64,000 nucleotides of DNA from Scenedesmus sp. ARA3 (GCA_004335835.1 RWJK01001676.1:59777-123776); one strand, 5' to 3'. Counted from the stretch's first letter, positions 48,894 through 61,873 are shown. The notes: generated by a model from the sequence alone, not told the origin. A program made the numbers and translations.

Positions 48894-50780
48894 GGGTGAA
48901 CCACGTGGCGTATTGGCTCCCGGGGAAGACTGCGGCTCAACAAAGCAAGTGCTCGGCCTGCAGATGTTTAAGTTGTGTCTGTAAAACAGGCTGTGCGATA
49001 TCAATGAGCTGTCTCTACCTGTGTACGGAGAGCTGCAGCTTCTTCTTTGTGTTTTTCCCTGTCACACTTGGGTTTTGTCAGCGAATATGCGCCTATCGAC
49101 CTCACTGGATACAAGAACTAGCTGAAAGGTCTTTTTCACTCTTTTGTGATTGGGGTGATTGGAGTCATCCAGACGTGCGTCGCTGGAAGCACTTCGGGTT
49201 CTTGCAGAAGTTCACCGCTCGGCCAGAGAAGGCGTGCACAGCGTTTTCAACGGTTAATGTGCCCGTCCCTGAACTTCGATGACAAAAGGAGAGAAGCAGT
49301 GAAGACAGAAGGCCATGGCCAGTGCAGGTTTTTGGGAATCAGTTACATAAACAACATGAAATCAAAATATATCAACAAACCAAGCTGTCCGCGTATTCCC
49401 CCCTACCACAAGATATGGGCAACCCACCCATACCACATGCACCGGAGTGAGTGTCACAGGTGCTGCCAAATCACAGACCCAACTGCAGGAGGTACCAACC
49501 CCAGCCAATGCTGCAAACTCTTCGCTTCCGCTGCCTGCTGAGCTTACACATCATTTCACCACGCATGTTCTTCTCTTCGTTGTTGCTCCAGTGCAGCAGT
49601 GAACCACGCCGTCAACACACATGCGCAACGTGCAGCTAACACAGGCACATATGGCGGCACAGCAGCAATGCACGTGGCTTCAAACAACCGCCACGACATC
49701 AAGCACACAAATCAATCGTCGATGATGATGGTACACGATAATCAAGGGCTACAGCAAAAGATACAACGGCGGCACATGGCCCCGCAGAAAGCCATCTGTG
49801 CTTGTGCAGTCTGCTGCACACACCTCACACGGTCAACACAACAACATCAAACATGTCAGCAGCACAGCGGCAAGCGAAACCAACATAGCACAGTACTGCT
49901 GGGGTGTTCTATTGCTCCGGCCTTGGAACCGAGCAACCCCCCCAAACACAACAAACCAAACCCCCAGATGACGTGTTCGACAGTGAAAGACAGCAGCAGA
50001 GCGGATGATGCTTCCCTAGCTCGCCAAAACATGCCAGGTGCACAGCAGGGGGAATATGCACAGATTGCAACACGCACACATCTGTGCACGCAGCAAACTC
50101 AGCGCTGAGGCAGCACATACAGCCAAGCCACACACATCTGGTTCAACACATGCAGCTATGGTCTACTAGACGCCAAAGGTGTAGTGTCACATCACAGCGC
50201 GGCTTGAGCAAGCCCGACTACAGCTGAGAAATGCAGCTAGCAACAACAATCCAGCTGGCAAACAACCCCCTCCGCCCAGCTGGCTTGGGAGCCAGCATTG
50301 AGTAGTAGCAAGAAAGTCCCGGCCAATACGTGCCCTTAGTTATGCGTATATGGTGTGCGAAAAGCAAAACTGCCACCTGGGGGCATCAGGTACCGTGCAG
50401 TACACGCGGCTGCTTGCTGCAGCTGCCGCGTAGTGTGCGTGGTGTCCACGACACATCGTGCTGTTCTTCAATCAACACTGGCATTTAGTGTACACTGCCA
50501 AGCCAAACAACAACCAAAACAAGCAGCAAAGCCATACATAAGGCCATGGATAAGCTGCAAAGTTCATGCAAGATAGTGAACCACACAACACACAACACGT
50601 AACAAAGCTGATGCCAGAGATGCTGTGATGTCCTGCAGGATACGCCGCTGCTTGCAAGGCGCCCAAGCAGCTGTAACTCGACGACACAACAAACCAGCAC
50701 CAAACAACCACAAACCGAAACCACAGTGAACCACAACAACATGCAGCACGCCAACAGACAGGCGCAGCTAGCAGTAAGCA

Positions 50781-50833
50781 GGTGACACCCCAGCGCAGCT
50801 GGTTGTGACAACCAGCTGCGCTGGGGTGTCACC
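50781..50833. repeat. Perfect 53-bp palindrome
   Basis: Arms 50781-50806 and 50808-50833 are exact reverse complements (26 bp each) around a single G. GC-rich and isolated, it could form a cruciform or a very stable RNA hairpin. Confidence 0.97.
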
Positions 50834-51510
50834 CTAACCATACAACACCTAAAAGTGCTGCAACAGTCGAGCGCATGCTATATACCCTCCCTTCCTTCCA
50901 CCCTTCTTTTCGTGGTACAACAGTGCCCCGGATGGATGCACTGCTGCTGCCACTTTTTCCATCGCTGTTTTGCAGCTGATGATTCCCTCAGAACCGCCCA
51001 CACCTCCTTCATCCCTCCTGCTATCGCATCCCAAGCGCACCTACAAAGTGGGCGCACACCACACTGCCAGCCACACGGCGACCCACCCGGCTACCAGCAT
51101 GACAGTTGCTTGCTGAGTAGCACATACCGCCGCCCACACCACAACCATGCCACTCAAGCAAGGATGCTGCTCCTGCATCTGCAGGCAACCGCAGGCAAGT
51201 ACATACAAGTGCTGTTGAGCAAGGCAGGACTGCTCGCTCCCTGTGCATATGTACCCTGCTGCAAATGCCCTGTACAAGCACGCAACGCAAGTCATGCTAT
51301 CCCCAGTAGCGGCCCGTAATCACGCCATGGACACGCAAACACGCGCATCGTCCTCATCACGCCAAACATAACACAAGCAGCAAGCCAATCAGCAGCACTC
51401 TGATGCGTGGCAAGGGAATGCGCGAGCGTGATGCACCTCTGTTGTGCACAACGCCGCGTCACTTCGCTGACTGATGCGCTATACCGCGGCCTTCGCCAAC
51501 CCTGCTCCTC

Positions 51511-51804
51511 TGACCAATGCGCTGCACTCTAACGCAGCCAAGTGGGCCAGTCAACCAACCTCCAGCTGCCGTTGCACCACCACAGGTGGAACACACACGG
51601 CAGCGCTCTGACCAATGCGCTGCACTCTAACGCAGCCGAGAGGGCCAGTCAACCAACCTCCAGCTGCCGTTGCACCACCACAGGTGGAACACACACGGCA
51701 GCGCTCTGACCAATGCGCTGCACTCTAACGCAGCCGAGAGGGCCAGTCAACCAACCTCCACCTGCCGTTGCACCACCACAGGTGGAACACACACACAGCA
51801 GTGC
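51511..51804. repeat. 98-bp tandem repeat, three copies
   Basis: Units start at about 51511, 51609 and 51707 and differ at only a few positions. Each includes tgaccaatgcgctgcact and accaccacaggtggaac. Confidence 0.95.
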
Positions 51805-54339
51805 TAGCTCTGCACAGCAGGTGCTCCTCTGACTGATGCACTGAGCTCTTCACAACATAAGGCAATGCCAAACACACGCTGTTGACAGCAGGGCACTGCA
51901 TACACAAGCCATGCGCCCCGCATACACGCGCACAACTGACGCATGGAAGCACAAGTGTCACACCGATGCACCAGCAACAGGCAGCGTTCTGCCTGCGATG
52001 CTGCGTCGAGCATGCAGCCATACAAGCGCAACCTAGCCCCACAGTGCACATGGACAATGCTAAGCCAGGGAGAGGCTACAGCACAACGCACGCCAACTGC
52101 AAAAGTGCGGCTGCAGTGTGCCACATGTTGCGCAGCAGAGCTGCCCAACATTATGCGCACACGTGTAGCTACCACCTGGCTCACTATGCAGTTTGTGGTA
52201 CTTGACAGCATCTAAGCCTTTGCAAAGACCGCACCACACAACCCTGCAACCCCTTGATAATAGGCCCTGCGCTTTGGGCAAGGCTGCTGCACTCTGTTGT
52301 TGCTGATGTTTGTGAGCGCTGGGGCCCCCACAGCTGGCAAACACAGCAGCTGCAGTGGTGTCTGCGCGAGATGCAGGCACACACGCGCACACATGTACAT
52401 GCAGCAAGGTCGATAAACATAACGTTGACCAATGCTGTTGCATGCCTACAAACAGAGAGCGAACCTCTGCCACCACCACCACCACCACCGCCCACAACAC
52501 CAGATGCAAGGGACAAAGCCCTGTAACAGAGAGTGCACAGGCACTCTGCATGCAAATCCAGGCAAGCGCATGTGGTGGAAGCAACCGGATCCCACAGCCA
52601 CCAACACGCTCAAAACACGCCAGGCGCGGCCATGGACAGACATGGTCAACCGTGGTCAAACACAGTCACCTGTGGTCAAACACAGTCAAACCGCAACCCT
52701 GCCAGCCCTGCCTCTACATGCCCTGTGCAAACACGCGTGCAGCTACAAAGGCCGCTGCTGTGCATCGTTCCGATGTGTTGCCCTGCACAATAAGATTCTT
52801 CCCTTGCCGCAGACAGGCCCTCAACAACACAACACAAATACTTCAAGAGTATGACACGCCTCGGATGCTGCCCGCACCAGTCGGCGGCTGAGACAGCACT
52901 GCAACCCGAAAACACAGGGCGGCGCCAAAGACAGATAAAAGCGCTAGCCGGATACAAGCACGCGGTGCTGAGGCTGCGTTAGAAGCAGCGAGAGCAGCTG
53001 GCAGGACACACAATGCTATACAGGCACCATGAGACCCCTGCGAGCTTTCCTGCAAGTTTCCTGCAGAGCTTGCCCCTCCACGCCCTCACAACTCACTCCG
53101 TGTGGAACCGCGGGCGCTGCACCCCTCACAACCCTTTCACACAGCACACCCCTAGCAGCCGCCGCCCGCTCTCCTGCGGAGTCTTTAAGCCCCTGGCAAA
53201 CAGACTAAACCCCACACCCTGCACGAGCTGTCAAAACCCTTAACACAGTGTGTGTTGTGCGTAAAGAATACCGCCTGCCATCCTGCAGCCTGGACAACCA
53301 CTCACAAGCTGCTGACGCTGCACCTCTTCATGCTGCGATGTGTCAACACAACACAACAATCAAGCAGAGACATGTACACCACGCAACTGCTATTCTGCTG
53401 CTGCAGGCCAGCCAAACAAGCAGCTGGCACCAACACGCAGCACCTCAAGTTCGCCGGTGTCCACACATGTACAGCATTGCCCCTAGGTATGCAAGGACAC
53501 ACTACAGGCAAGCACGAAAATGTCACAGCAGCAACCGCCGCAGCAGCTGTCAAAGACATAAATCAGCCACCACTAAACCACCAAACCAACAGGCGGCCGA
53601 CAAAACCCCGAGCTTGGCCGCTAAACCCACCAAGCACATCGATCACCACTACTACTGCGCTTGAGGGCTGAGATGCCTTGCGAAAGGGAAAAACAGCATC
53701 TGCCATCTAGGTATGTCCACAAAGTGCGCTAGGTTGTGTGCTGTGTACAGTTGTGACACACAGCACTGTTCGCCCCTCCCCTCTCCTTGTCATACCGCCC
53801 TGCCCAGGCAGATACACCTCAGCACTTGCTTGCTTGCAACACACAAGCAAACTGCACAGCCCTTAAACAGCAAGGAGCACTGCACGACCGGGTACACAGC
53901 AAACACCGCGCCAATGCCTCGCATGTATGTGTATATGAGCAACACAAGAGCGACACAAGAAGAAAGCTAACACCCAGGCGGGCGCAGATGCAGCATGCCT
54001 ATTCGCGTGATGCACCACGCTTGTCCACACAGCGCGCACCATTTGCATGTGCTTGAACATAGAAAGCACAAGTCAGCTGCACAGTACTGCTGCGCACCAG
54101 CACTAGCCCTTACCCGCCCAGAGACCCAACCCAGCCCTTCCCTAACCGCCAACAAGCAGCTGTGTCACTAGGATAACTCAGATCTGCTGCTAGCCCAGCA
54201 AACATCACAACACTTCAAGCGCCATAGCACACGCCACAGCCCGCACAGCCCCCAGCATTGCAAGCCGCTGGGTTATTCAACATGCTGCCGCCACGCCCGC
54301 ATATCTACCAAGGCTCCACTGCTGGTAACATTCCGCAGG

Positions 54340-55832
54340 TCACAGCAGCGGGCTGCGGCGGGGCGACATCTGCTTGCGCCTGCTGCAGTAGCTGACCCCG
54401 CTGCTGATCCGCCCTTCGCTGTCGCTGTCGCTGTGGCGGCGCATCAGGTGTGCAGCAGCAGCACCCACCTGCAGGTGCTGTGCATGCCGCCCACCCCAGC
54501 TCGCCTGCCGCATCTGATCGCTGTCGCTGCTCTCGCCATCTGTTGCAGTCGCTGTGCCGGCATCGCTCCCAGTCGTCTCGCCCCTGTGCTGCTGCGCGTG
54601 CGCTGCGCGCGCAGCCACTACAGCTGCAGGCCAGCAGTCGCTGCCGGCATCAGACTCGGCCCCGCTGCTGCCAGCTGCTGCTGCTGCCGCAAAGCCGCTT
54701 ACTGCAGCACTCGCCATGCGCAGCTTTCCGCAGTGTGTCAGCGCTTGAAGCTTGCATGCCAGAGAGCAGTAGGAGCATCCCTCACGCAGCGTGCGTGCAC
54801 AGGTGTGGCATGCATCTGGAGCTCCCGGCTTGCTTATCTTGCTCTGCGGGCGCTGGTTGAGGAACATCACCTTTGCCTGGTTGATGGTGTAGGTCTGCTT
54901 GCAGGAAAGGCGTCAGAACAGCAGACAGCGCAGCAGACAGGGCAGCAGAGAGCGCAGCGGATCTGGTAAGGGATGCAGGCCACCCAGCTGGACTGTACAG
55001 GCGCAGATGTTGAATGCATGTGCTGCGCGACCTGGTGGAGACATGGGAGTGTGTACAGCTGGAGTGCCTTGCTGCTGATCCCAGCTGCAGTTGCTGCTGC
55101 TGCTGTCAGAGGTGCAACCACACAGATAGATCGCCTGTATGCTGACCTTGACTGCACAGGCTGCTGCTACATCAAAATGCATGTGTTTTTGTCTTCGCTG
55201 TTTGCAAGCCACAGCCAAGCCCGCACCTGCACGCCGCTGATGTCCAGGTGTGGCGACATGTCGCAGGCGCGCACGACATCGCAGTACACGTAGCGGCGGA
55301 TCTGCAGACGCAACAACAGTTGACAAGGTTAGTTGAATGCCCACCCAGTCACAGAATGCACATGATACATGCTGTGATGCGGTGCTATGCAGATGCGCAA
55401 GCTTACTAGAGCTGCAGCCAACTGCCAGATGTGCCGTCCAATGAAAGCATGGCTGCTTTGCAGAAGTTGCTGTCAGCCAGCAGCAGTACAGCTTTAAGCA
55501 GTTGATGCCATCACAACAGCAGTTGATCATGGCACCAGCCGACAGAATAACACCTGATTGCTAGGCAGTTGGCTGCGCTGCGCACGCACCTGGATCACTC
55601 TGTGTCCCGCATGCTGCCCGATGCAGTGCCCGCACAGCGGTGTGCTGCTCACGCCACAGTCAGCGCAGAAGTACGTTGCCTCGTTCTTCTTGTGCTCCTT
55701 GTGCAGCTGGCATGGCGTGAAGAAGTGTGTGTGCAGCATGTTGTGCAGCCAATCCTCCAGCTGCGGGCGGTTTGGCGCGCACGGCCCAGCACAGCAGGCA
55801 CTGCAGGCACACGGCACAAGAAAAGCAAGCAT
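54340..55832 (-). CDS. PLATZ family zinc-dependent DNA-binding protein
   Basis: Plant-specific A/T-rich-sequence-binding transcription factor family, acting in the nucleus, often as a repressor. Exons (minus): 55590-55832, 55227-55301, 54340-54894; phases join exactly, giving 290 aa. Signature in order: WLHNMLHTHFFTPCQLH, HKKNEATYFCADC, CGHCIGQHAGHRVIQ, then IRRYVYCDVVRACDMS, SGVQ|TYTINQAKVMFLNQRPQS, and the C-terminal finger CHTCARTL … CSYCSLACKLQAL. After the domain comes an Ala/Ser-rich tail with Asp/Ser clusters and a basic end (SRRKQMSPRRSP). The start Met at 55832 puts a Cys-rich stretch before the domain; the true start may lie in an upstream exon, since a plausible acceptor occurs just after that Met. 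Confidence 0.92.
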
Positions 55833-58249
55833 AGCATTTAGTTGATGTGTTTAAGGAAATTGACGCAAGTCTGGCGCTGCTTGGGGCTGACCGACAGCTC
55901 AGAGCGGTGCCAGCTCGCAACAATGCGTGTTTGGCAGGCTCTGGTGCTATGCAGGGCCAAAATCAGCTGATCAAACTCTTTATAAGCCAGATCAAGGCCG
56001 CTGCACTGTTCAATTGCCCCATGGCCAACTCGCCGGGAGTGTGGCCGAAGCCAACCCCCAAGTTCACTGCAGGCAACTTGTCCTAGCAATTGGAGCGCTG
56101 CAATGCCTAATATAAGCATTCGGAAAGTGTCTGCGACTGCCAGACTGTGCTCTGCGCACCTCATCGAATTGCAGTCCGAGTGCAGCTTGTGCAAGGTCTG
56201 GGTCTGCAAAAAGCAGCGGCCAGCATCAACAGCCAGCATGAAACTACAACTGAAACTGATCCCTCTCAAAGGACGAGCTTGAAAAGCTGGCGTAAGCACA
56301 CACTGCAGCACACCGCTTCATCAGGGCTGACAGGACAATCAACAGCTGTCCAACAGCTGATCAGCATGCTCACCTTCATTAAAAGCTCCGTCATTGTCCC
56401 CAGCAACCGCTGGAAGTGTCTCAGCAGAGCACACCGGGCGAGGCCACTACTGAGCGTTTGCAGGCAGCTGTCGTGCGTGCCAAGTGTTTCACAAACTGTT
56501 CAATTGTATGAGATGACTTGAGTATGCAGGTTTCTTTGCACAACAGCCTGCAGCCTTGGGCACTTCTCAGAAGAGTATCTATCATGGCTCGATATTTTCA
56601 GTGCACCCCAAAGCCCTCGATCTGCAGCTACCTCGCAGAGCCCCAATTCAACAACTTCTCGCAAGAAGGAAAACTATTATTTTGCAGGGCGTCAATGCTC
56701 CTTCTGTAGCTGTGACGCGTGCGTCGTGCGCGATTGGAGTGTCAAACGCACTGCGCGGTGCAAGCAAACGTGTTCTGTGCAATCCTGGAAGAATTGCAGC
56801 AAAACTCACCAAAAATGAGGCAATTGTGACCGCTTGGGGCAAATCCTACCACGCTGATCTTTTTAGGCACTTGTCACACTGCACGAGACCAGCAGCAGCA
56901 CTGCGATCCCACGACCACACGCTGTAGGCGCATTGGCGACATTTCGCTCTGCCGCATCAAAGCAAATCTTCACTATAGTTTGCTGCACCTCGAGTTGAAG
57001 CATGTTCCTGTGCACCACTTGCATGCCAGTCACGTGCCAGCCTGCACTGCCAGGGCCTGCGGCAGGCCAACGGGCAGTTACTGCGGCAGTGCATGCACTG
57101 GTTTGAGTGCTGATAGCTACCCCTGCCCCATCGGACCACACTGCTGCTAGCTAGAGGCTGCAGCAGATTTCAGCCACTTTCGCTGATGCTTTTGGTGTTT
57201 TGACCTTGGTTTGACTCGCAACCCTGGCAGTTGTTATCCCTGCGCATGACCGAATGTGGCAACGCACGTGCATTGCGCTGGCGCATTTTTTAATTGCGCA
57301 ATCTGTGGCCCCGCAGTACAATGCACCTGCATAGCATTTTGCAGCATGCTGGTGCACCAAGTTGGAAAGGTTGTGGGTTGTACCGCCAGCAGCCGCAAAG
57401 CTATTGCTGCTGTTGCTGCTGCATCACATGTCATGCCGCTGCGAGAGTGCTTAATCATGTGATTGTACAGCTGTGGTAGGCTTCACAAGCACCACAAGGT
57501 AGATGGCGTTGATGCTTGATGGGTAACATGATGATGATGTAGCAGCTCGTGTGACACAGTCAGCAGTTTGTGTAACTTGCATCTTACAGGCTGCCAGCCT
57601 CAGGCAGAGTATGTCCTCAAATCAACATGGCATAGAGGTGTACAGGGGTGTTTGCGTGTCTTGCTGGTGACGGCAGTGTCCTAGGCCTCCGGCAGTCAGG
57701 TTCGCTTGAATGCTGTGTATGGCCAGCCAGTAGGGGTTGGTAACAAAAAATCAACATGGCATCCCAATCGCAGCATCAGGGCAGCGTGGGCGGGGCTCTC
57801 CGGGTCCAGCATTGCTGGAAGGTGCGCAGCTATGCTTAAACCTTTGGTTCTTTGCAGTCTAGGAGCAGCGTCAATTGCAATAGAGACGTGGTACGTGTCA
57901 GCTGGATGGACATGCAATGGTGAACAGCAGTGGGTTGCATTGTGCAGGGCCGCCTTGACACTGCAGTGGCTGCTGAAATCAGGCTGTTCCAGGCGGCTCA
58001 TTACCTTCGACAAAGCAAGGCGCCCCACATACGCTGTCAAAGTGACTCCGTTTCTTGTGCGCATTCTGCGGCATTGGTTACCAAGGTTCAAACAGCATGG
58101 GGGTAGCAGAAAAAGCAGATAGTGGTGTCTGGTCATTCATTTCTGTCAGCCTCACAGCATACCGACTGGCCAGCCAGCACTTTGAGTTCTGGCTTGCAGT
58201 TACTGCTTGCGTGCCCCGCAGGATTGCTGAAGGGCCTTCAACTCAAAGG

Positions 58250-58479
58250 TGTAACGGCACAGTATAATAGATACTGTAGAGTCTAGAGAGAGAGCCGTGC
58301 CGTAGGTCAAAGATGAGACCTATACCCTAGCCGGGGTAGTTGGACGAGAGAACTACATAGGCCCTGCAATGTAGGAGGGGAGGGATTCGACTCCTGAGAG
58401 TTCCCCACGGGCTTATCATAATATCCAATTAACCCTTTTTATCTTCTATACGCTTCCCTAAGCTTCCTCAGTCGTTACA
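58250..58479. mobile_element. Solo LTR (230 bp) with 5-bp target-site duplication
   Basis: Begins TGTAACG and ends CGTTACA, flanked on both sides by AAAGG (58245-58249 and 58480-58484). The unoccupied site survives in a paralogous segment at about 58685-58760, where the same flank runs uninterrupted through CTCAAAGG into GCACAGCTTGCT. Base composition is AT-richer than the surroundings. The TG…CA ends and 5-bp duplication fit an LTR retrotransposon reduced by LTR-LTR recombination. Confidence 0.88.
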
Positions 58480-58875
58480 AAAGGTGCACAGCTTGCTTTG
58501 GGGCCGATGGCGTGATGAACTTGATGCTATTGCTTCATGAGTAACATGATGACGATGGTGCACAGCTTGCTTGCACTTGGCGCCCACGGCTCATTATGGC
58601 AGCCATGTTGCATGCAGTCAGTCTGCTGCATCACATGTCATGCCGCTGCAAGGGTGCCTCATCGTGTGAATGTACAGCTGTGTTGTATTGCTTGCCTGCC
58701 CCGCAGGATTGCTGAAGGGCCTTCAACTCAAAGGGGCACAGCTTGCTCTGGGGCCGATGGCATTGATGGCAGCCATGTTGCATGCAGTCATGGCTGCTGC
58801 ACAGCCTTGACCACCTCAAGGTGATTCAGCAGCACACGTAGGACAACTCTGCAAACTCAATGTTGACAACTTACA

Positions 58876-59005
58876 TGTGTAAAAGGAAAACTCTCCCTTA
58901 CAACTTGCGCAAAGTTCGTCTGGTGCAGCATTGCTTGAAAGTGCGCAGCTATGCATTTCCCATGGTCCTTCGGGACCCTGGAGCCGTGAAATGCCCTTTT
59001 ACACA
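58876..59005. other. 130-bp element with terminal inverted repeats and a nested hairpin
   Basis: Ends are 11-bp inverted repeats (TGTGTAAAAGG and CCTTTTACACA). Inside, near the right end, GGTCC-TTCG-GGACC forms a hairpin with a UUCG tetraloop, enclosed by a GCATTTC/GAAATGC pairing. No target-site duplication is visible. It could be a small MITE or a structured RNA. Confidence 0.55.
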
Positions 59006-60742
59006 GAGGAAAACTTCTACTAAGAAGTGTGTGTGACGGTCACGTGCTGTCAGCTGCTGCACCACAGCAGTTGGCCACTAAAACCTTGCTGTACAGGTGC
59101 TTCACAGCTGCTTGCAGCAGTGCTGCTGCTCCTGCTGCTGCTCCTGCTGCTGCTGCTGCTGCTGCCGCCACTGCAGCTGCTGCTGCAGCTGCAGCTGCTG
59201 CTGGGCCTCCTGTTGTCGTTGCTTCCCTGCAAGCAAGATCTACTGGTGATGCAAGCTGCTGGCAGTTCCTACAAGATCAAGTGTGGTGTCGTGATGGAGC
59301 AGCAGCCTGGGGCTGAGCCTGAGGGACATACACATCACCCACTAGCTGTACACCTGCCGTTGCATGCAGCTGTTAACGCAGCAGCCTGAAGGAGATATGA
59401 GGAGATCCGCTGTATGTGTGTGCATCACAGACTATGCTGAAACATGCCATAGCAACATGCATGCTCTGGTTATGCCACTTGCGTGCCTTGCGGGTATCCC
59501 ATACCCTCGGCAAACTTTGCCAAGGGAAGCCCTTGGGAAGCCCTTGATGCCCTTGGCCCTGCCAGTGGCTGGCTTGCTCTTTCGCTGTCTGTCGCTGATT
59601 TATCTTTGTTATGCAGAAAGAAACCCATTGCGCTTTTGATCAACCCAGGCAGGCAGCATGCAGCCTATTCTTCAATGCTGTGCGGTGGTGCACCAGAGGG
59701 CACACTGCGGGCAGTGCCCCAGCGGGATGATCTGCAGTACACTCATCTTCTGTTGTGCAAGGAAGGTGCAAAATAGGGTCAGCATCGAAAATTTATGCGT
59801 ACGGCGTTCCTTTAGGCACACATGAGGTGCAGGATCGGCTTCGCAAGAGCAAACCGGCGAGTTCCCAACCGCTGCCATACCTAGCGAAATTAGGGGCTAC
59901 GCTCAGTATATGTCCTCTACAAAAGACTTGTTCATGATCTTATGATATTTTGGTTGCACGAATGCAAATCTAGCTGTGTTCTGAGTTGGTGCTTACGGTC
60001 TGTCGTCTTTGGAGGTTTCATGATAGGCACCGAAGCCGTGACATTACTACCTGAATCATGACGATGTAGGGTATCGCAGATATTGCAGCACCATTGAGCA
60101 AGGACGCTGCTCGATTTGAGCGATGCACTCTGCACGTGTGGAAGCACCGCTGCTGAATCGAGTACGCTGCTGCTGATAATCGTTGCTTAACCTGCACACT
60201 TATTCAACGTACTGATCTTTGAAACATTGAAGCGCATACTGCTGCTGGAAGTGCTTTGAAAGTCGAAGCCTGCCAACTTTGCAGCAGCAAGCAGGTAGGA
60301 CTGTGCAGCACATCAGCAGCACCAATACATATGAATCAGCACGACAACATTTGAACGTACTTGATATGAACAGCATGATGAGGCTGCAGCAGCTCCAGCA
60401 GCAATAACTTGGTGGCAGCAGCAGCAGCGCCGCTTGCACAGTAGTGGCCACCGCATCTGCGTCACAGGCCCTGCAGCTAGCAGCAGAAGGCATGAGGAGG
60501 TGGTTCTACAGCAAGAAGCACTATGTTCTTCAACAAACAGCCTGCAGCTCGATTGGCTGCTTCATTGTGCCTGTGCCCAGCAGCTGTATATCACTGAGTT
60601 GTTGCACCAGCGCGGCAGTCCTGATGCTGACGTGAACTCATTATGATGCCTTTGTATACAGTTTATTACTTCATTTCAATGTATCTCCAACATTTATGTC
60701 TCTTTTCTATCGCTTGGTGCTGCTGCAGATCCTCCCGGTCCA

Positions 60743-61830
60743 ATGGCCGGGCCCCGGCAGCAGTGCAACACACTGCTGTGGGCGGTTGGCGTGCTGCTGC
60801 TGTGGCAGCAGTCATTGGTGCGAGCCAGCTACAGCAGCTGCTACAACATTGAATTGACAGCAGCAGCACCACATAACATTGCTATGGCAGTGTATGCAGC
60901 TATTGGATTCATTGCTGCTTGCTGTCAGGCCAGGCCTGGCCACATCTGCAGCCTGCTGCAGTGTTGTCACGGCATCATCATGCTTGAATGTTTGCACTAG
61001 CAGGGAACCTATGCTGCCTCAGCATGCGTCGGTCTTTGCTACGAGCGCTCTGTGCAAATGCCCGCACTTTCTTCTCAGCTTGCTCACCCTTGCTGGCTGC
61101 CACACGTGCTGCGCCCCGCTGGCCCAAACGTTCAACGCTGCCTGCTTGCTGCTGCGCAGGTTGCGGCAGATGCCTCTCCCCACCGTGCCCTGCTGCAGTT
61201 CAGCGCCGCAGCAATGAAGAGTGCGGCTGCAGCAACAGAACCTGTCTGCTGCAACATACAGCCGGGGATCACCCCACAGAAGATTTGGTACTGCGACACG
61301 GCAATGGGCTGGTACCCCAACCAGGCCTCAGCCAATCTGCCCAACCCGTCGAATGAAGTCTGCTGCCTGGTGGGTGCCCGCTGCTCTGCTGTATAAAGAA
61401 AGTTACCGGTTGCATTCTTTTAAAAACACAAGATAATGCAACATCATGCATACTCACATAGCTGCTGTATGTGCTGTGGGTTCTGTGCTGTCATTGATGT
61501 TTTTGCCACGTGCCTGGCACCAGGATGGTTACCTGCGCTGCATTGAGGCTGCTGCTGTGTTGTGCTGTGGTGAGACCTTTGATCTGCTGCAACTTGATCA
61601 GTTGCCTGCTGCAGTCAGGCAGCGGTCATCCCTGCTGTGTGTCACACTTGTCACACCTGTCACACCTGCTGCAGTCCGGCAGCGGTCACCCCTGCTGTGT
61701 GTCACACTTGTCACACCTGCTGCAGTCCGGCAGCGGTCACCCCTGCTGTGTGTCACACCTTGGATACCAACGAAACTATGTAGCAGCTGCAGTCGGCTGC
61801 CACTCTTCCAACAAAAGCAAGATGGGGTTC

Positions 61831-61873
<43 letters not shown>

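Larger units (their letters stand above)
48894..54339. other. 5.4-kb gene-poor, A/C-skewed region
   Basis: No exon recognised. From about 49300 to 54330 the plus strand is strongly A/C-rich (G/T-rich on minus) and almost free of CAG tracts, unlike the rest of the window. It lies directly downstream of the PLATZ stop, so it may be a very long PLATZ 3' UTR or a noncoding RNA. TGTAA-type signals on the minus strand occur near 49346 and 49544. It contains a 53-bp palindrome and a 98-bp triplicate. Confidence 0.5.
55833..60742. other. Gene-poor stretch with internal duplications
   Basis: No recognised protein. Possible PLATZ 5' exons near 55840-56310 (minus) are unsupported. From 57400 to 58830 there are repeated segments: 57419-57480 matches 58626-58690; 58198-58249 matches 58685-58733; 58490-58520 matches 58735-58765. 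They resemble intronic exon echoes of a gene I cannot identify. A patch at 60440-60500 on plus (ATASASQALQLAAEGMRR) loosely resembles the 61160 exon of the next gene. Confidence 0.45.

Noticed and set aside
52254..52526. Pro/His-rich plus-strand ORFs in the A/C-skewed region
   Set aside because: Low-complexity translation of CCA repeats, no codon-usage resemblance to neighbouring genes, no domain.
55838..56311. 157-codon minus ORF as an N-terminal PLATZ exon
   Set aside because: No PLATZ similarity and no clear donor joining to 55832; the conserved domain is complete without it.
58250..58479. DNA transposon with 7-bp inverted ends
   Set aside because: TG…CA ends, 5-bp duplication, no transposase and typical LTR length favour a solo LTR, though a non-autonomous DNA element is not formally excluded.
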